Source: Prevotella sp. (lineage in GTDB: Bacteria; Bacteroidota; Bacteroidia; Bacteroidales; Bacteroidaceae). From it: a DNA stretch of 54,793 nucleotides. Below the pieces are notes generated by a model. It was not told the origin of the DNA. It was given only the letters and a program-made list of their open reading frames with translations, and made no database searches. The translations under genes were made by a program, and so were the position numbers. The stretch is taken from contig JAFZUS010000213.1 of NCBI GenBank assembly GCA_017618275.1, positions 1 to 54,793 of the forward strand. The letters run 5' to 3'. Each line of letters opens with the position of its first letter. Position 1 is the stretch's first letter. Below, in pieces: positions 1 to 8,820 of this stretch.

Positions 1-220
1 CGTCGTGTTCAAGGACATGTCCAACGGCGATATGTTCCTCTCGAAGTCCACAGCAAAGACGAATGACACAGTGGAATTCGAAGGCGAAACTTACCCAGTG
101 GTAAAAGTCGAAATCTCTAGCACCTCTCACCCGTTCTATACAGGTAAGAGCAAACTCGTTGACACCGCAGGTCGTGTCGATAAGTTCATGAGCCGCTACG
201 GTAAGGCTGCGAAGAAGTGA
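1..220 (+). CDS. rpmE2: 50S ribosomal protein L31 type B (5' partial)
   Basis: The reading frame runs in from the left edge, so the start codon lies outside the window. The first visible codons give [13 protein letters not shown], which in type B L31 sits about a dozen residues from the N-terminus. The rest ([22 protein letters not shown] and the basic tail GKAAKK) matches the family to its usual end. The protein is a component of the large ribosomal subunit. No CxxC zinc pair is visible, as expected of the zinc-free type B form. A terminator hairpin follows the stop codon within 45 bp. Confidence 0.93.
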   Translation, partial: VVFKDMSNGDMFLSKSTAKTNDTVEFEGETYPVVKVEISSTSHPFYTGKSKLVDTAGRVDKFMSRYGKAAKK

Positions 221-261
221 GAATAAACGAAAGCCTGATTTCACACAGGAATTATAAAAAA

Positions 262-304
262 TGCGTCAAAGGTAGTTGCATATGCCTTTGGCGCACTTTT
301 TTTT
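262..304 (+). terminator. Intrinsic terminator after rpmE2
   Basis: An 11-bp stem (TGCGTCAAAGG at 262-272 with CCTTTGGCGCA at 285-295, one G-U pair) is followed by a run of eight T at 297-304. Confidence 0.85.
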
Positions 305-312
305 GTTATTTA

Positions 313-344
313 TTTGGCAGAGCCAAATAAAATTCTTATCTTTG
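313..344 (+). promoter_or_regulatory. Bacteroidetes-type promoter for gpx-trxB
   Basis: TTTG at 313-316 and TATCTTTG at 337-344 are separated by 20 bp, matching the -33 and -7 elements used by the Bacteroidetes primary sigma factor. The gpx ATG lies 34 bp downstream. Confidence 0.75.
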
Positions 345-378
345 TACCCACGAAACTACACATTTATTAAAATAGCAA

Positions 379-930
379 ATGAAAACCATTTATGATTTCT
401 CTGTCAAGGACAGAAAAGGCAAAGACGTTTCCCTGAAGGAATACGCCAATGAAGTGTTGCTCATCGTGAATACCGCCACCAAATGCGGCTTCACTCCCCA
501 GTACGACGAACTGGAGGCTCTCTACAAGAAGTATCACGCTGAGGGTTTTGAGATCCTCGACTTCCCCTGCAACCAGTTCGGACAACAGGCTCCCGGCACT
601 GACGAGAGCATCCATGAGTTCTGCAAACTGAACTTCGGCACGGAATTCCCCCGTTTCAAGAAGGTCAAAGTCAACGGCGAGGATGCCGACCCCCTGTTCA
701 AGTTCCTTCAGAACGAGAAAGGCTTTGCCGGCTGGGATATGGAGCACCCGATTGCACACATCCTCGACGATATGCTGTCGAAGGCCGATCCCGACTACAA
801 GCAGAAGCCCGATATCAAATGGAACTTCACCAAGTTCCTGATCAACAAGAAAGGTCAGGTCGTAGCCCGTTTCGAGCCCACTGAGAAAATAGAGAACATT
901 GCAAAGCAGATTGAAGAACTCTTATCATAA
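379..930 (+). CDS. Glutathione peroxidase family (thioredoxin-type GPx)
   Basis: A 183-residue cytosolic peroxidase that would reduce hydrogen or organic peroxides. Family hallmarks are present: NTATKCGFTPQY with peroxidatic Cys36 (Cys in place of Sec), DFPCNQFGQQ at 61-70 and WNFTKF at 148-153. Cys82, in FCKLNFGTEF, sits where non-animal GPx enzymes carry the resolving Cys that lets thioredoxin act as reductant. There is no signal peptide. The next gene is thioredoxin reductase and overlaps the stop codon by one base, so the pair forms a translationally coupled peroxide-detoxification unit. That pairing supports thioredoxin rather than glutathione as electron donor, which is inference. Confidence 0.92.
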   Translation: MKTIYDFSVKDRKGKDVSLKEYANEVLLIVNTATKCGFTPQYDELEALYKKYHAEGFEILDFPCNQFGQQAPGTDESIHEFCKLNFGTEFPRFKKVKVNGEDADPLFKFLQNEKGFAGWDMEHPIAHILDDMLSKADPDYKQKPDIKWNFTKFLINKKGQVVARFEPTEKIENIAKQIEELLS

Positions 931-1862
931 TGGAAAGAACCAAATGCTTGATCATCGGTAGCGGACCTGCGGGATATACTGCAGCCATCTATGCCTCAAG
1001 GGCTAACCTCAGTCCTATAGAATATAGTGGTATGCAACCAGGTGGACAGTTGACACAAACCACCGAGGTGGAGAATTTCCCTGGCTATCCGCAGGGTGTC
1101 GACGGCAACCAGATGATGATGGACCTCAGGGAACAAGCCGAGCGCTTCGGCACGGACATCCGCGATGGCGAGATCGTGAAGGTAGACTTCTCAAAGGCCC
1201 CCTATCTCTGCACGGCAGAGGACGGCACGGAGATTGCCGCCGACACCGTCATCATCGCCACTGGTGCCTCTGCCAAATACCTCGGACTTGACGATGAGCG
1301 CAAATACAACGGACAGGGTGTCAGTGCCTGTGCCACCTGCGACGGATTCTTCTACCGCAAGAAGACCGTAGCCGTCGTTGGAGGCGGTGACACCGCCTGC
1401 GAGGATGCCCTATACCTGTCTGGACTTGCCAAGAAGGTCTATCTGATTGTGCGCAAACCTTTCCTCCGTGCCTCCCAGGTGATGCAACAGCGGGTGAAGG
1501 AGGCAGAGAACATCGAGATTCTCTTCGAGCACAACACCATCGGACTCTTCGGCGAGAACGGTGTGGAAGGTGCCCACCTCGTGAAACGTAAGGGAGAACC
1601 CGACGAAGCGCTGGTAGATATCGCCATCGACGGTTTCTTCCTGGCCATCGGCCATAAGCCCAACACGGATATCTTCAAGGAATGGCTCGACACCGATGAG
1701 ACAGGTTACCTGAAGAAAATCGACGGCACACCCAAGACAAAGATTCCCGGTGTGTTCGTGGCAGGCGACTGTGCCGACCCCGTCTACCGCCAGGCGATAT
1801 CAGCAGCCGGTTCCGGTTGTCAAGCAGCCATCGAGGCAGAACGGTTCCTATTAAACAGATAG
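930..1862 (+). CDS. trxB: Thioredoxin reductase (NADPH)
   Basis: A 310-residue low-molecular-weight flavoenzyme that transfers electrons from NADPH through FAD and a redox dithiol to thioredoxin. The N-terminal FAD site GSGPAGYTAA, the active-site CATC (Cys134 and Cys137), the NADPH-binding GGGDTACEDA at 151-160 and the C-terminal FAD motif VFVAGDCADP are all visible. Length is typical. The ATG shares a base with the gpx stop codon, so both are read from one mRNA starting at the 313-344 promoter. A strong hairpin terminator follows. Confidence 0.96.
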   Translation: MERTKCLIIGSGPAGYTAAIYASRANLSPIEYSGMQPGGQLTQTTEVENFPGYPQGVDGNQMMMDLREQAERFGTDIRDGEIVKVDFSKAPYLCTAEDGTEIAADTVIIATGASAKYLGLDDERKYNGQGVSACATCDGFFYRKKTVAVVGGGDTACEDALYLSGLAKKVYLIVRKPFLRASQVMQQRVKEAENIEILFEHNTIGLFGENGVEGAHLVKRKGEPDEALVDIAIDGFFLAIGHKPNTDIFKEWLDTDETGYLKKIDGTPKTKIPGVFVAGDCADPVYRQAISAAGSGCQAAIEAERFLLNR

Positions 1863-1890
1863 CATGTTTTTGCAGAATGAATAGAATTGA

Positions 1891-1918
1891 AAAAGGCTCG
1901 TTTCACAACGAGCCTTTT
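1891..1918 (+). terminator. Intrinsic terminator after trxB
   Basis: AAAGGCTCGTT and AACGAGCCTTT form a perfect stem around a TCAC-type loop and end in a short T-rich tract. Confidence 0.85.
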
Positions 1919-2050
1919 CCTTTGTTAACTTTAAAAAACTAAATTAATCAACCATAAACCTTAACCATTAAAAATCTTTTCTGATGCAAAAGTAATATAT
2001 AAAATAGAAAAGCAGGTCGACTTATTGTTATTAAAGGTAGAAAATGCGTT

Positions 2051-2158
2051 AATTCACGGAAATTCGACCCAAATTCACGGATTTTCATCATTTTTATCGC
2101 CAAAAACGCATTTTTCGTCGGTAAAATATCGCATTTTCGAGTTTTTTTCTTATTTTTG
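2051..2158 (+). promoter_or_regulatory. Putative regulatory region of the hybrid kinase gene
   Basis: AATTCACGGA occurs at 2051-2060 and again at 2072-2081, exactly 21 bp (two helical turns) apart. About 70 bp downstream is a -7 box, TATTTTTG at 2151-2158, which is 20 bp before the ATG at 2179. No clear -33 TTTG is present, which would fit a promoter needing an activator bound to the direct repeats. The remainder of 1919-2050 is AT-rich with nothing recognised. Confidence 0.45.
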
Positions 2159-2178
2159 CACCAAGAAAACGAATCAAC

Positions 2179-3864
2179 ATGGACCTGCAGATTATACTGT
2201 CGATCATCATCTTTGCGATTGGAGTGGCTGCTTTCTTCTTAGGAAGAGAGTTGCACCGCCGCAACACCAAGGTCAGGCAACGTCTGCAGATGGGACAGAT
2301 TTTCACCAATATCACCCACGAACTGCTCACGCCGCTCACCGTCATCTCCGCATCGGTGGATCATCTGAGGGAAGAAGCCCCCGATTACGAGCACGACTAC
2401 GACGTGATGCAGATGAACATACAGCGCATGGTACACCTGTTGCAGTTGATCCTCGAGACCAGTAAGTCGCAGGCGGGAGAACTAAAGTTGAAGGTGGCAC
2501 ATGGCGACGTGATGCAGTATATCCACAACACAGCCCTGTGTCTGGAACCGCTGATGGTCAAGAAAGGCCTCACGTTCACCATCGACTGCGAGCCAAGGAG
2601 CATGATGGGATGGATCGACACCGACAAACTCGACAAGGTCATCTACAACCTCCTCTCCAACGCCGCCAAATACACCGACGCTGGCAGCGTCTCGATCAGT
2701 GTGCGCACCAGTCGTAACTACGACTATATATATATTAAGGTGAGCGACACAGGCAGCGGCATCCCGCAAGAGAAGCGGAAAGACCTCTTCAAACGGTTCT
2801 ACGACGGCGAGTACCGCCGCCACAAGACGATCGGTACAGGTCTCGGCCTCGCACTGACGCGCGACCTGGTCTTTCTGCACAACGGCACCATCGACTATGA
2901 GAGCGAGGAGGGCAAGGGTACCACCTTCACCATCCACCTGCCCATCACCAAGGAAGCCTTCCTGCCGGAACAGGTCGACGAGTCGCACCTGATTGACATC
3001 AGCGTTCCCCAACACGCCATCATCGACATCAACACCGTCACGCCCAACATCAACCAAGACACCGCGACGGCAGATACCGAAGAAGACAACTACAAGGTGC
3101 TGATTGTCGAAGACAACCCCGACCTGTTGATGCTGATGCGCCACGTGCTGATGTCCCACTACCGAGTGTTTGTGGCCCAAAACGGCCGTGAAGCCCTTGA
3201 CATCATCCACAAGACCGACCTCGACCTCATCGTTTCCGACGTGATGATGCCGGAGATGGACGGTCTTGAACTGACCCGCTCCATCAAGGAAGACGACAAC
3301 TACAAGCACCTGCCCATCATCCTCCTCACGGCGAAAACACAGGCGGAAGACCAGCAGGAAGCCCTCCGTATCGGTGCCGACGAATACCTGACGAAGCCCT
3401 TCCGCCTGAGCGACCTCAAACTGCGCATCGACAACATCATCGAGAACCGCAAGCGTGCCCAACAGGAGTTCACCCAGCGACCCAACGAGGACATCGTGGA
3501 GGAAAGCGCCCCCACCCCCGAACAGGAATTCCTGAAGAGAGCCATGAACTGCGTACACGCCCATCTGGACAATGCCGACTACGACCGCGACACCTTTGCC
3601 GCCGACATGGGAGCCAGTCCTTCAACCCTCTACAACAAACTCCGCGCCATCACCGGCATGAACGTCAGCACCTTCATCCGCGACATCCGCATGAAGGAGG
3701 CCTACCGCATGGCCAAACTCGACCCCAACCTGCGTGTGAGCGACCTCGCCTACCACGTCGGCTTCCAAGACCCGAAATATTTCTCCACCTGTTTCAAGAA
3801 GCAGTTCGGCATACAACCCAAGGAGTTTATGGAGAGTCTATTGCAAAAAAAACAAAATTCTTAA
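2179..3864 (+). CDS. Hybrid sensor kinase / response regulator / AraC-type regulator (HTCS-like, no periplasmic sensor)
   Basis: A 561-residue one-protein two-component system. Order: one membrane helix (about 4-21); HisKA domain with phosphoacceptor His47 in TNITHELLTP; ATPase with N-box NLLSNAAKY (158-165), G1 DTGSGI (190-195) and G2 GTGLGL (219-224); linker; receiver domain (about 305-420) with phosphoacceptor Asp354 and Lys406; AraC-type HTH (about 455-555). The kinase-receiver-AraC order is that of Bacteroidetes HTCS proteins. Those normally carry a large N-terminal periplasmic propeller sensor and exceed 1,300 residues. Here essentially nothing faces the periplasm, so the input must be membrane, cytosolic or from a partner. 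No sugar-utilisation genes are adjacent, so its regulon cannot be inferred. Confidence 0.88.
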   Translation: MDLQIILSIIIFAIGVAAFFLGRELHRRNTKVRQRLQMGQIFTNITHELLTPLTVISASVDHLREEAPDYEHDYDVMQMNIQRMVHLLQLILETSKSQAGELKLKVAHGDVMQYIHNTALCLEPLMVKKGLTFTIDCEPRSMMGWIDTDKLDKVIYNLLSNAAKYTDAGSVSISVRTSRNYDYIYIKVSDTGSGIPQEKRKDLFKRFYDGEYRRHKTIGTGLGLALTRDLVFLHNGTIDYESEEGKGTTFTIHLPITKEAFLPEQVDESHLIDISVPQHAIIDINTVTPNINQDTATADTEEDNYKVLIVEDNPDLLMLMRHVLMSHYRVFVAQNGREALDIIHKTDLDLIVSDVMMPEMDGLELTRSIKEDDNYKHLPIILLTAKTQAEDQQEALRIGADEYLTKPFRLSDLKLRIDNIIENRKRAQQEFTQRPNEDIVEESAPTPEQEFLKRAMNCVHAHLDNADYDRDTFAADMGASPSTLYNKLRAITGMNVSTFIRDIRMKEAYRMAKLDPNLRVSDLAYHVGFQDPKYFSTCFKKQFGIQPKEFMESLLQKKQNS

Positions 3865-3895
3865 TTTCCATTTATCATTTATCATTTATATTTCG

Positions 3896-3903
3896 TATCT
3901 TTG
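3896..3903 (+). promoter_or_regulatory. -7 promoter box of trpB2
   Basis: TATCTTTG followed by GCACC, 33 bp before the ATG. The upstream stretch is AT-rich with TTTATCATTTATCATTTAT repeats but no good TTTG. Confidence 0.6.
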
Positions 3904-3936
3904 CACCGGATATCTTAATCCCAAAAACTTAAAATC

Positions 3937-5301
3937 ATGGCTAAACAAAAGAAATTCATCCTCCAAGAGAGTGAGATCCCAACACAGTGGTACAACATTC
4001 AGGCAGACATGCCCAACAAACCGATGCCTCCCATCCATCCGGCTACGAAGCAGCCCTTAGGCGTCGACGACCTCGCACACATCTTCCCCCGTGAGTGCTG
4101 CGTGCAGGAACTCGACACAGAGCATCGTTGGATTGATATCCCTGAGGAAGTGCTCGACAAGTACAAGTTCTATCGTTCCACCCCGCTGGTGCGCGCCTAC
4201 GCCCTCGAAGAGGCCCTCGGCACACCCGCCCACATCTATTTCAAGAACGAATCCACCAATCCCCTCGGTTCACACAAGATCAACTCTGCCCTGCCCCAGT
4301 GCTACTATGCCAAGATGGAGGGCACGACCAACGTGACCACCGAGACCGGTGCTGGTCAGTGGGGTGCTGCCCTGAGTTACGCTGCCAAGATCTACGGCCT
4401 CGACTGCGCCGTCTATCAGGTGAAGATCACCATGCAACAAAAACCCTATCGCAGCAGTATCATGCGCACCTTCGGTGCCGTCGTAGAGGGCTCTCCCTCG
4501 ATGTCCACCCGTGCCGGTAAAGACATCCTCACCAAGGATCCCACGCACTCCGGTTCACTGGGTACCGCCATCTCCGAGGCTGTAGAGTTGGCTACCACCA
4601 CACCGAATTGTAAATATACCCTCGGTTCCGTGCTCAACCATGTAGGCCTGCACCAGACGATCATCGGTTTGGAGGCCGAGAAGCAGATGGCGATGGCCGG
4701 TGAATATCCCGACATGGTGATCGCCTGCTTCGGCGGCGGTTCCAACTTCGGCGGTATCGCCTTCCCCTTCATGCGTCACAACCTGAGCGGCGAGCGCCAC
4801 ACCGAGTTTATCGCTGCCGAGCCCGACAGTTGTCCGAAACTCACCCGCGGCCAGTTCCGCTACGACTTCGGCGACGAGGCTGGCTATACCCCACTGCTGC
4901 CGATGTACACCCTGGGCCATAACTTCCGTCCCAGCAACATCCACGCTGGCGGCCTGCGCTACCACGGTGCCGGCATGATCATCAGCCAACTCATCAAGGA
5001 CGGTTACATGCATGGTGTCGACATCCCGCAACTCGAGACCTTCGAGGCCGGTATGCTCTTCGCCCGCACTGAGGGCATCATCCCCGCTCCCGAGAGTTGT
5101 CACGCCATCGCCGCCACCATCCGCGAGGCCAACAAGTGCAAGGAGACAGGCGAGGAGAAAGTCATCCTCTTCAACCTCTCCGGTCACGGACTCATCGACA
5201 TGCCATCGTACGAGGCCTTCATCAAGGGTGACCTCCAGAACTACACCGTCACCGACGAGATGATCGCTGCGAACCTCGCAGAACTCGACAAACAACAATA
5301 A
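3937..5301 (+). CDS. trpB2: Tryptophan synthase beta chain-like protein, TrpB2 type
   Basis: A 454-residue cytosolic PLP enzyme. The long N-terminal extension before the catalytic core and the sequence FYRSTPLVRAYALEEALGTP are typical of the TrpB2 subgroup rather than TrpB1. PLP-binding Lys114 lies in NPLGSHKINSA; ETGAGQWGAA binds substrate carboxylate; CFGGGSNFGG binds the cofactor phosphate. TrpB2 enzymes condense indole or an indole source with serine to give tryptophan, often without a TrpA partner. No trpA or other trp gene is adjacent, and the gene has its own promoter and terminator, which fits stand-alone use such as indole salvage (inference). Confidence 0.93.
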   Translation: MAKQKKFILQESEIPTQWYNIQADMPNKPMPPIHPATKQPLGVDDLAHIFPRECCVQELDTEHRWIDIPEEVLDKYKFYRSTPLVRAYALEEALGTPAHIYFKNESTNPLGSHKINSALPQCYYAKMEGTTNVTTETGAGQWGAALSYAAKIYGLDCAVYQVKITMQQKPYRSSIMRTFGAVVEGSPSMSTRAGKDILTKDPTHSGSLGTAISEAVELATTTPNCKYTLGSVLNHVGLHQTIIGLEAEKQMAMAGEYPDMVIACFGGGSNFGGIAFPFMRHNLSGERHTEFIAAEPDSCPKLTRGQFRYDFGDEAGYTPLLPMYTLGHNFRPSNIHAGGLRYHGAGMIISQLIKDGYMHGVDIPQLETFEAGMLFARTEGIIPAPESCHAIAATIREANKCKETGEEKVILFNLSGHGLIDMPSYEAFIKGDLQNYTVTDEMIAANLAELDKQQ

Positions 5302-5306
5302 AAAAA

Positions 5307-5338
5307 TCCCCGCTCCAAAAAGGAACGGGGGTTTTTTC
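5307..5338 (+). terminator. Intrinsic terminator after trpB2
   Basis: CCCCGCTCC and GGAACGGGG pair around an AAAAA loop, followed by TTTTTTCTTT. Confidence 0.85.
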
Positions 5339-5511
5339 TTTGGCTTCCCAACACAACGTTCCTGGACCGTTGTGCATTCTCCTCTCTGGAGTGTGCGCTG
5401 CGTATGAAAGATGTACCGTTACCGTTGTTAAGACCTAGGGTAAAGGGGAAAGAGACGTTGGTTATAGGGGAAAAGTGCCTTTGCAGCAGGGATAAAACCC
5501 CTTCCCTTCGA

Positions 5512-5596
5512 ATCAGCAGCGGGCGGGGACGTAATCAGCAGCGGCCGCTGCTGATATCGGCAGCGGGCGGGGCTTATATCAGCAGCGCCCGCTGCG
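5512..5596. repeat. REP-like cluster of GCAGCGG(G/C)CG palindromes
   Basis: Four related units built on ATCAGCAGCGG lie between two convergent genes. Bases 5534-5555 are a perfect 22-bp palindrome centred on GGCC. GCAGCGGGCG at 5560-5569 is complementary to CGCCCGCTGC at 5586-5595. The block is much more GC-rich than its flanks. The rest of the 5339-5640 gap contains no convincing gene. Confidence 0.65.
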
Positions 5597-5640
5597 TACC
5601 TATACCACGCTCTATCTGAGCGCAGTCCCTAAGATCTAGA

Positions 5641-8622
5641 TTATTCTGAGAGGATGAGTTTGGCGATGGCTACGACGTCGGCGATGTTCACCTCACCGTC
5701 GCCGTTCATGTCGGCCCTGTCGGGGTACAGCCCTTCCGTGTCGCCAGCGATGATCCTAACCATGCCGACTACATCGGCTGCCGTCAACCCGTCCTTGCCA
5801 TCCACATCACCGAGAATGAACGTAAAGAAGGTGACATTGGCATTGGGGAACTTCTCCATCCATGCATCGGCATCTGAGACGAAGAACTTGGTGGCCCTCT
5901 CAGGCTTGAAGCCACTGTTGTTGCCATCCCATTTTGTAAAAGGTTCAGCCTTACAGAATACATCCGTGATATTCGTGCAGCCGTCAAAGGCATGGGAATA
6001 AACTGTGTTGACAGTCAGGGGGATGGCGAGGTTGGTCAGGCCCGTGCAGTCAGAGAACGCGTAGGAGCCAATGGACTCAACACCTTCGGGAATGGTGATG
6101 TCAGTCAGGCTGGTGCACTTCGTAAACATACACATCGGCAGGTTGGTGAGCATGTTCGGGATGTTGACTGTGGTCAAACTGGTACAACGGTTGAAGATAT
6201 AGTCTCCTAGCGACGTGATGGCGTCCGGCAGAATGACCGTCTTAAGATTGGAACACTCGTAGAAAGCCTGACCTCCAATCTCGGTGACTGACGAGGGAAC
6301 GGTGATACCCGTCAGGTTCTTGTTGTTCTTGAACGGGTCGTTGAATTTGGTGACGATGCCCTTGAAGATGAGGGTGCCCTCGCCCGTCTCGCCATTGAAG
6401 ACGTGGGAAACGATTTCCTCGGCACCCGTAAACTTTTCCAGAATGTTAAAGGCGCTTGATTCCTTGGCCATAGCGGTATAGCGGAAACGTGTCATGTCGC
6501 TGACGAGGGTGACGTTGACCCTTTGGAACACCTCTTCCCAGTCCTCGGCGAGGGGCACATGCATCAGGGTTTCCTTGTTGGGCTTGAAGCCTGTGCCGTT
6601 CCATGTCAGGGCGGTGGGGTCGGCGACACACCAGACGTCGGTGATATTTTCTAATCCGGCAAAGGCATTATCCTTGAACAGAGTGACTGTCGACGGCAGC
6701 GTCATCGTGGTCAAGCCTGTGCAACCGTTGAAGGCATTGGAGCCGATGGTGGCTATACCGTCGGGCAGGTCAATGCTGGTCAGTGTCGTCGCACCGGCAA
6801 AGGCTTGTTTGGCAACAGCGGTCACGTTGCCGCTGAAAATGGCGTAACCATTGCCCGTCTCGGTATCGAAGAAGTTGCCCAGCATGGCGGTGGCACCCGT
6901 GAACTGTTTTTTACTGAAATTAACTGCACTGGTGGCGGTATAGTTCACCTGCATCATGTCGCTGACGAAGGTGGCATTGGCATTGGGGAACTTCGACTTC
7001 CACATCTCCACGTCCAAGACGTGCATCAACGTCTCCTTACCGTCCTTGAAATTATTATCGCTTTCCGACCAACTCATAGTGACAGGGTTGGCGAGGCTAT
7101 AGACATCAGTCACCCCCGTACAACCCTGGAAGACCTTGTTTTCCATCGTAGTCAGGGTAGAAGGAAGGGTGACGGTGGTGATATTAGGCAGGCCGAGGAA
7201 GGCCTCACCGGTAATCTTCGTGACACCTTCTGGGACGACCAGATTGGTGATCTCCTCATTCTGATCCACCGTACCCAAGTAGAGTTTGCCTGCCTGCTTC
7301 TGCGGCCCATAGTAACGGGAATCGTAGTGGCGGGCGGCGCACCACGAGGCAACATCTGCCACGATGACCTTCTCCAAAGCATTACAGTTCTTGAAGGTTC
7401 CCACGTAGATGACCGTTGAAGGGACGTTTATCTGTTGCAATGCCGAGCAGTCGTTAAAGGAGATGATTTCCTGGATGCCCTCGTTGAGAGTAACGGTTTC
7501 CAACTTGCTGCTACCTTTGATGGCCACCTTCTTGATGGACGTTGGGAAATTGATGGTTTCCAAGTTCGTACAGTCATTAAAATCCACCTTCTCAGTGCCC
7601 TCGTTGAGCGTCACGGTAGTTAAGCCGGTGCAACTGGAAAAGTCACTGGAACCAACTTCCTTGATGGAACCTGGAATGTTCACCGAAGTGAGAGCCGTAC
7701 AACTGTAGAACGAACCGCCTAATGTGGTGATACCGTCGGTAAGCGTCAGCGTGGCGAGGCTTTCACAGCCATAGAACGACTGGCTCATGCTCCTGATGGT
7801 GGAGGGGAGTTTCAGAGATGTCAGGCCCGTCTTGCAGAAAGCACTTCCACCAATGGTCTCTACACCTTCGGGGATGGTGACGGAGGTGAGGTTGGCGCAA
7901 TTCATGAAAGCCCCAGAGTTGATAGTGGTTAAGCCCTTGGTGATATCAACTGACTTCAGACCTGTATTGGCAAAAGCATTGTCACCGATAGACTTTAAGG
8001 TCGATGGGAAACTGACGGAAGTGATGCCCTCGCAACGGTTGAACGCATCGCTGCCGATGCTGGTGACACCTTCTGGGATGATCAGGTTGGTAATCTCCGT
8101 GTCCTCGTCGCTATAGATGTGCTTGGCATAGTATAGCGGAGTGGAATAGGGACCGCCCCAACTGACGCTGCACCACCAGGCAAGGTCATCGACAATGAGT
8201 TTGCCATTAGCCAGGCCTGAGCAGCCATCGAACACCAAGCCTTCCGTCGTATTCAGCGACTTCGGCAGTTTGATGGTGGTGATATTCGAGCAGCCCTTAA
8301 AAGCCTGGAAGCCGAGTTTAGTGACACCCTCGGGAATGACGATGCTCGTCAGGGCTGATTGGAACATCAGGGCATTGTTGCCTAAAGCCGTCACCGTGCC
8401 CTCATAGACAACGGTACCATTGCCCGTCCCAGCATCGAAGTCGTGGGAAACGATGGCAGTGGCTCCAACAAACAACGCCTTGAAACTTTCATTCTCGAAG
8501 CGGGAAATCTTCTCCGTGGCTGTATATTTGAACGTGGTTGTCTCTTGTGCCTGAATGTCCAAACACACGATGGTGAGCAGCAGCGTCATGGCTGCCCGAG
8601 CCAAAAAGTAGTTCTTTTTCAT
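5641..8622 (-). CDS. BspA-like leucine-rich repeat surface protein with C-terminal dockerin
   Basis: A 993-residue exported protein. The N-terminal signal peptide (LARAAMTLLLTIVCLDIQAQ) is followed by many LRR_5 repeats of about 23 residues of the form IPEGVTSIGSxAFxxCxxLTSV, the BspA family seen in adhesins of oral and gut Bacteroidetes. Three copies of a divergent beta-rich unit (FKYTATEK, VNYTATSA, FRYTAMAK) divide the repeats into blocks. The last 60 residues hold two EF-hand-like segments (GDVDGKDGLTAADVVGMVR and ADMNGDGEVNIADVVAIAK), the form of a type I dockerin. No T9SS-type tail is seen. It probably faces the outside and binds host, polymer or a cohesin-like partner; the ligand cannot be read from sequence. 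Its promoter box is at 8671-8678. Confidence 0.85.
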   Translation of the reverse strand: MKKNYFLARAAMTLLLTIVCLDIQAQETTTFKYTATEKISRFENESFKALFVGATAIVSHDFDAGTGNGTVVYEGTVTALGNNALMFQSALTSIVIPEGVTKLGFQAFKGCSNITTIKLPKSLNTTEGLVFDGCSGLANGKLIVDDLAWWCSVSWGGPYSTPLYYAKHIYSDEDTEITNLIIPEGVTSIGSDAFNRCEGITSVSFPSTLKSIGDNAFANTGLKSVDITKGLTTINSGAFMNCANLTSVTIPEGVETIGGSAFCKTGLTSLKLPSTIRSMSQSFYGCESLATLTLTDGITTLGGSFYSCTALTSVNIPGSIKEVGSSDFSSCTGLTTVTLNEGTEKVDFNDCTNLETINFPTSIKKVAIKGSSKLETVTLNEGIQEIISFNDCSALQQINVPSTVIYVGTFKNCNALEKVIVADVASWCAARHYDSRYYGPQKQAGKLYLGTVDQNEEITNLVVPEGVTKITGEAFLGLPNITTVTLPSTLTTMENKVFQGCTGVTDVYSLANPVTMSWSESDNNFKDGKETLMHVLDVEMWKSKFPNANATFVSDMMQVNYTATSAVNFSKKQFTGATAMLGNFFDTETGNGYAIFSGNVTAVAKQAFAGATTLTSIDLPDGIATIGSNAFNGCTGLTTMTLPSTVTLFKDNAFAGLENITDVWCVADPTALTWNGTGFKPNKETLMHVPLAEDWEEVFQRVNVTLVSDMTRFRYTAMAKESSAFNILEKFTGAEEIVSHVFNGETGEGTLIFKGIVTKFNDPFKNNKNLTGITVPSSVTEIGGQAFYECSNLKTVILPDAITSLGDYIFNRCTSLTTVNIPNMLTNLPMCMFTKCTSLTDITIPEGVESIGSYAFSDCTGLTNLAIPLTVNTVYSHAFDGCTNITDVFCKAEPFTKWDGNNSGFKPERATKFFVSDADAWMEKFPNANVTFFTFILGDVDGKDGLTAADVVGMVRIIAGDTEGLYPDRADMNGDGEVNIADVVAIAKLILSE

Positions 8623-8670
8623 ATCTATTGAGTTATCATTAAAGTTATCAGTGTATTTGTAAAGTTGTCA

Positions 8671-8678
8671 CAAAGATA
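8671..8678 (-). promoter_or_regulatory. -7 promoter box of the LRR-dockerin gene
   Basis: Minus-strand TATCTTTG, 49 bp upstream of the start codon. No matching -33 element is seen. Confidence 0.5.
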
Positions 8679-8755
8679 GTGTTTATTTCTCAAACTATCG
8701 AGTATTAAGGGTTCATTTTATTGTTTGTTAACAGACAATTCATGGCATACATCAC

Positions 8756-8785
8756 AAAAAGAGGATGTGCCAATGACACATCCTC
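8756..8785 (-). terminator. Intrinsic terminator after hsp20
   Basis: On the minus strand GAGGATGTG and CACATCCTC form a 9-bp stem with a 7-nt loop, followed by TTTTT. It lies 36 bp beyond the hsp20 stop codon. Confidence 0.8.
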
Positions 8786-8820
8786 AACGATCTTTTTACC
8801 AATAACTAAAAACTAAAACC

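Noticed and set aside
2025-2465. 146-codon frame overlapping the start of the hybrid kinase
   Set aside because: Out of frame with the kinase, low complexity, and includes the promoter box of the real gene.
2482-3564. 360-codon minus-strand frame opposite the hybrid kinase
   Set aside because: Valine-rich shadow of a GC-biased coding strand; the kinase motifs are all on the plus strand.
5404-5619. 71-codon frame between trpB2 and the LRR gene
   Set aside because: It runs through the GC-rich palindrome cluster and has no protein-like features or promoter.
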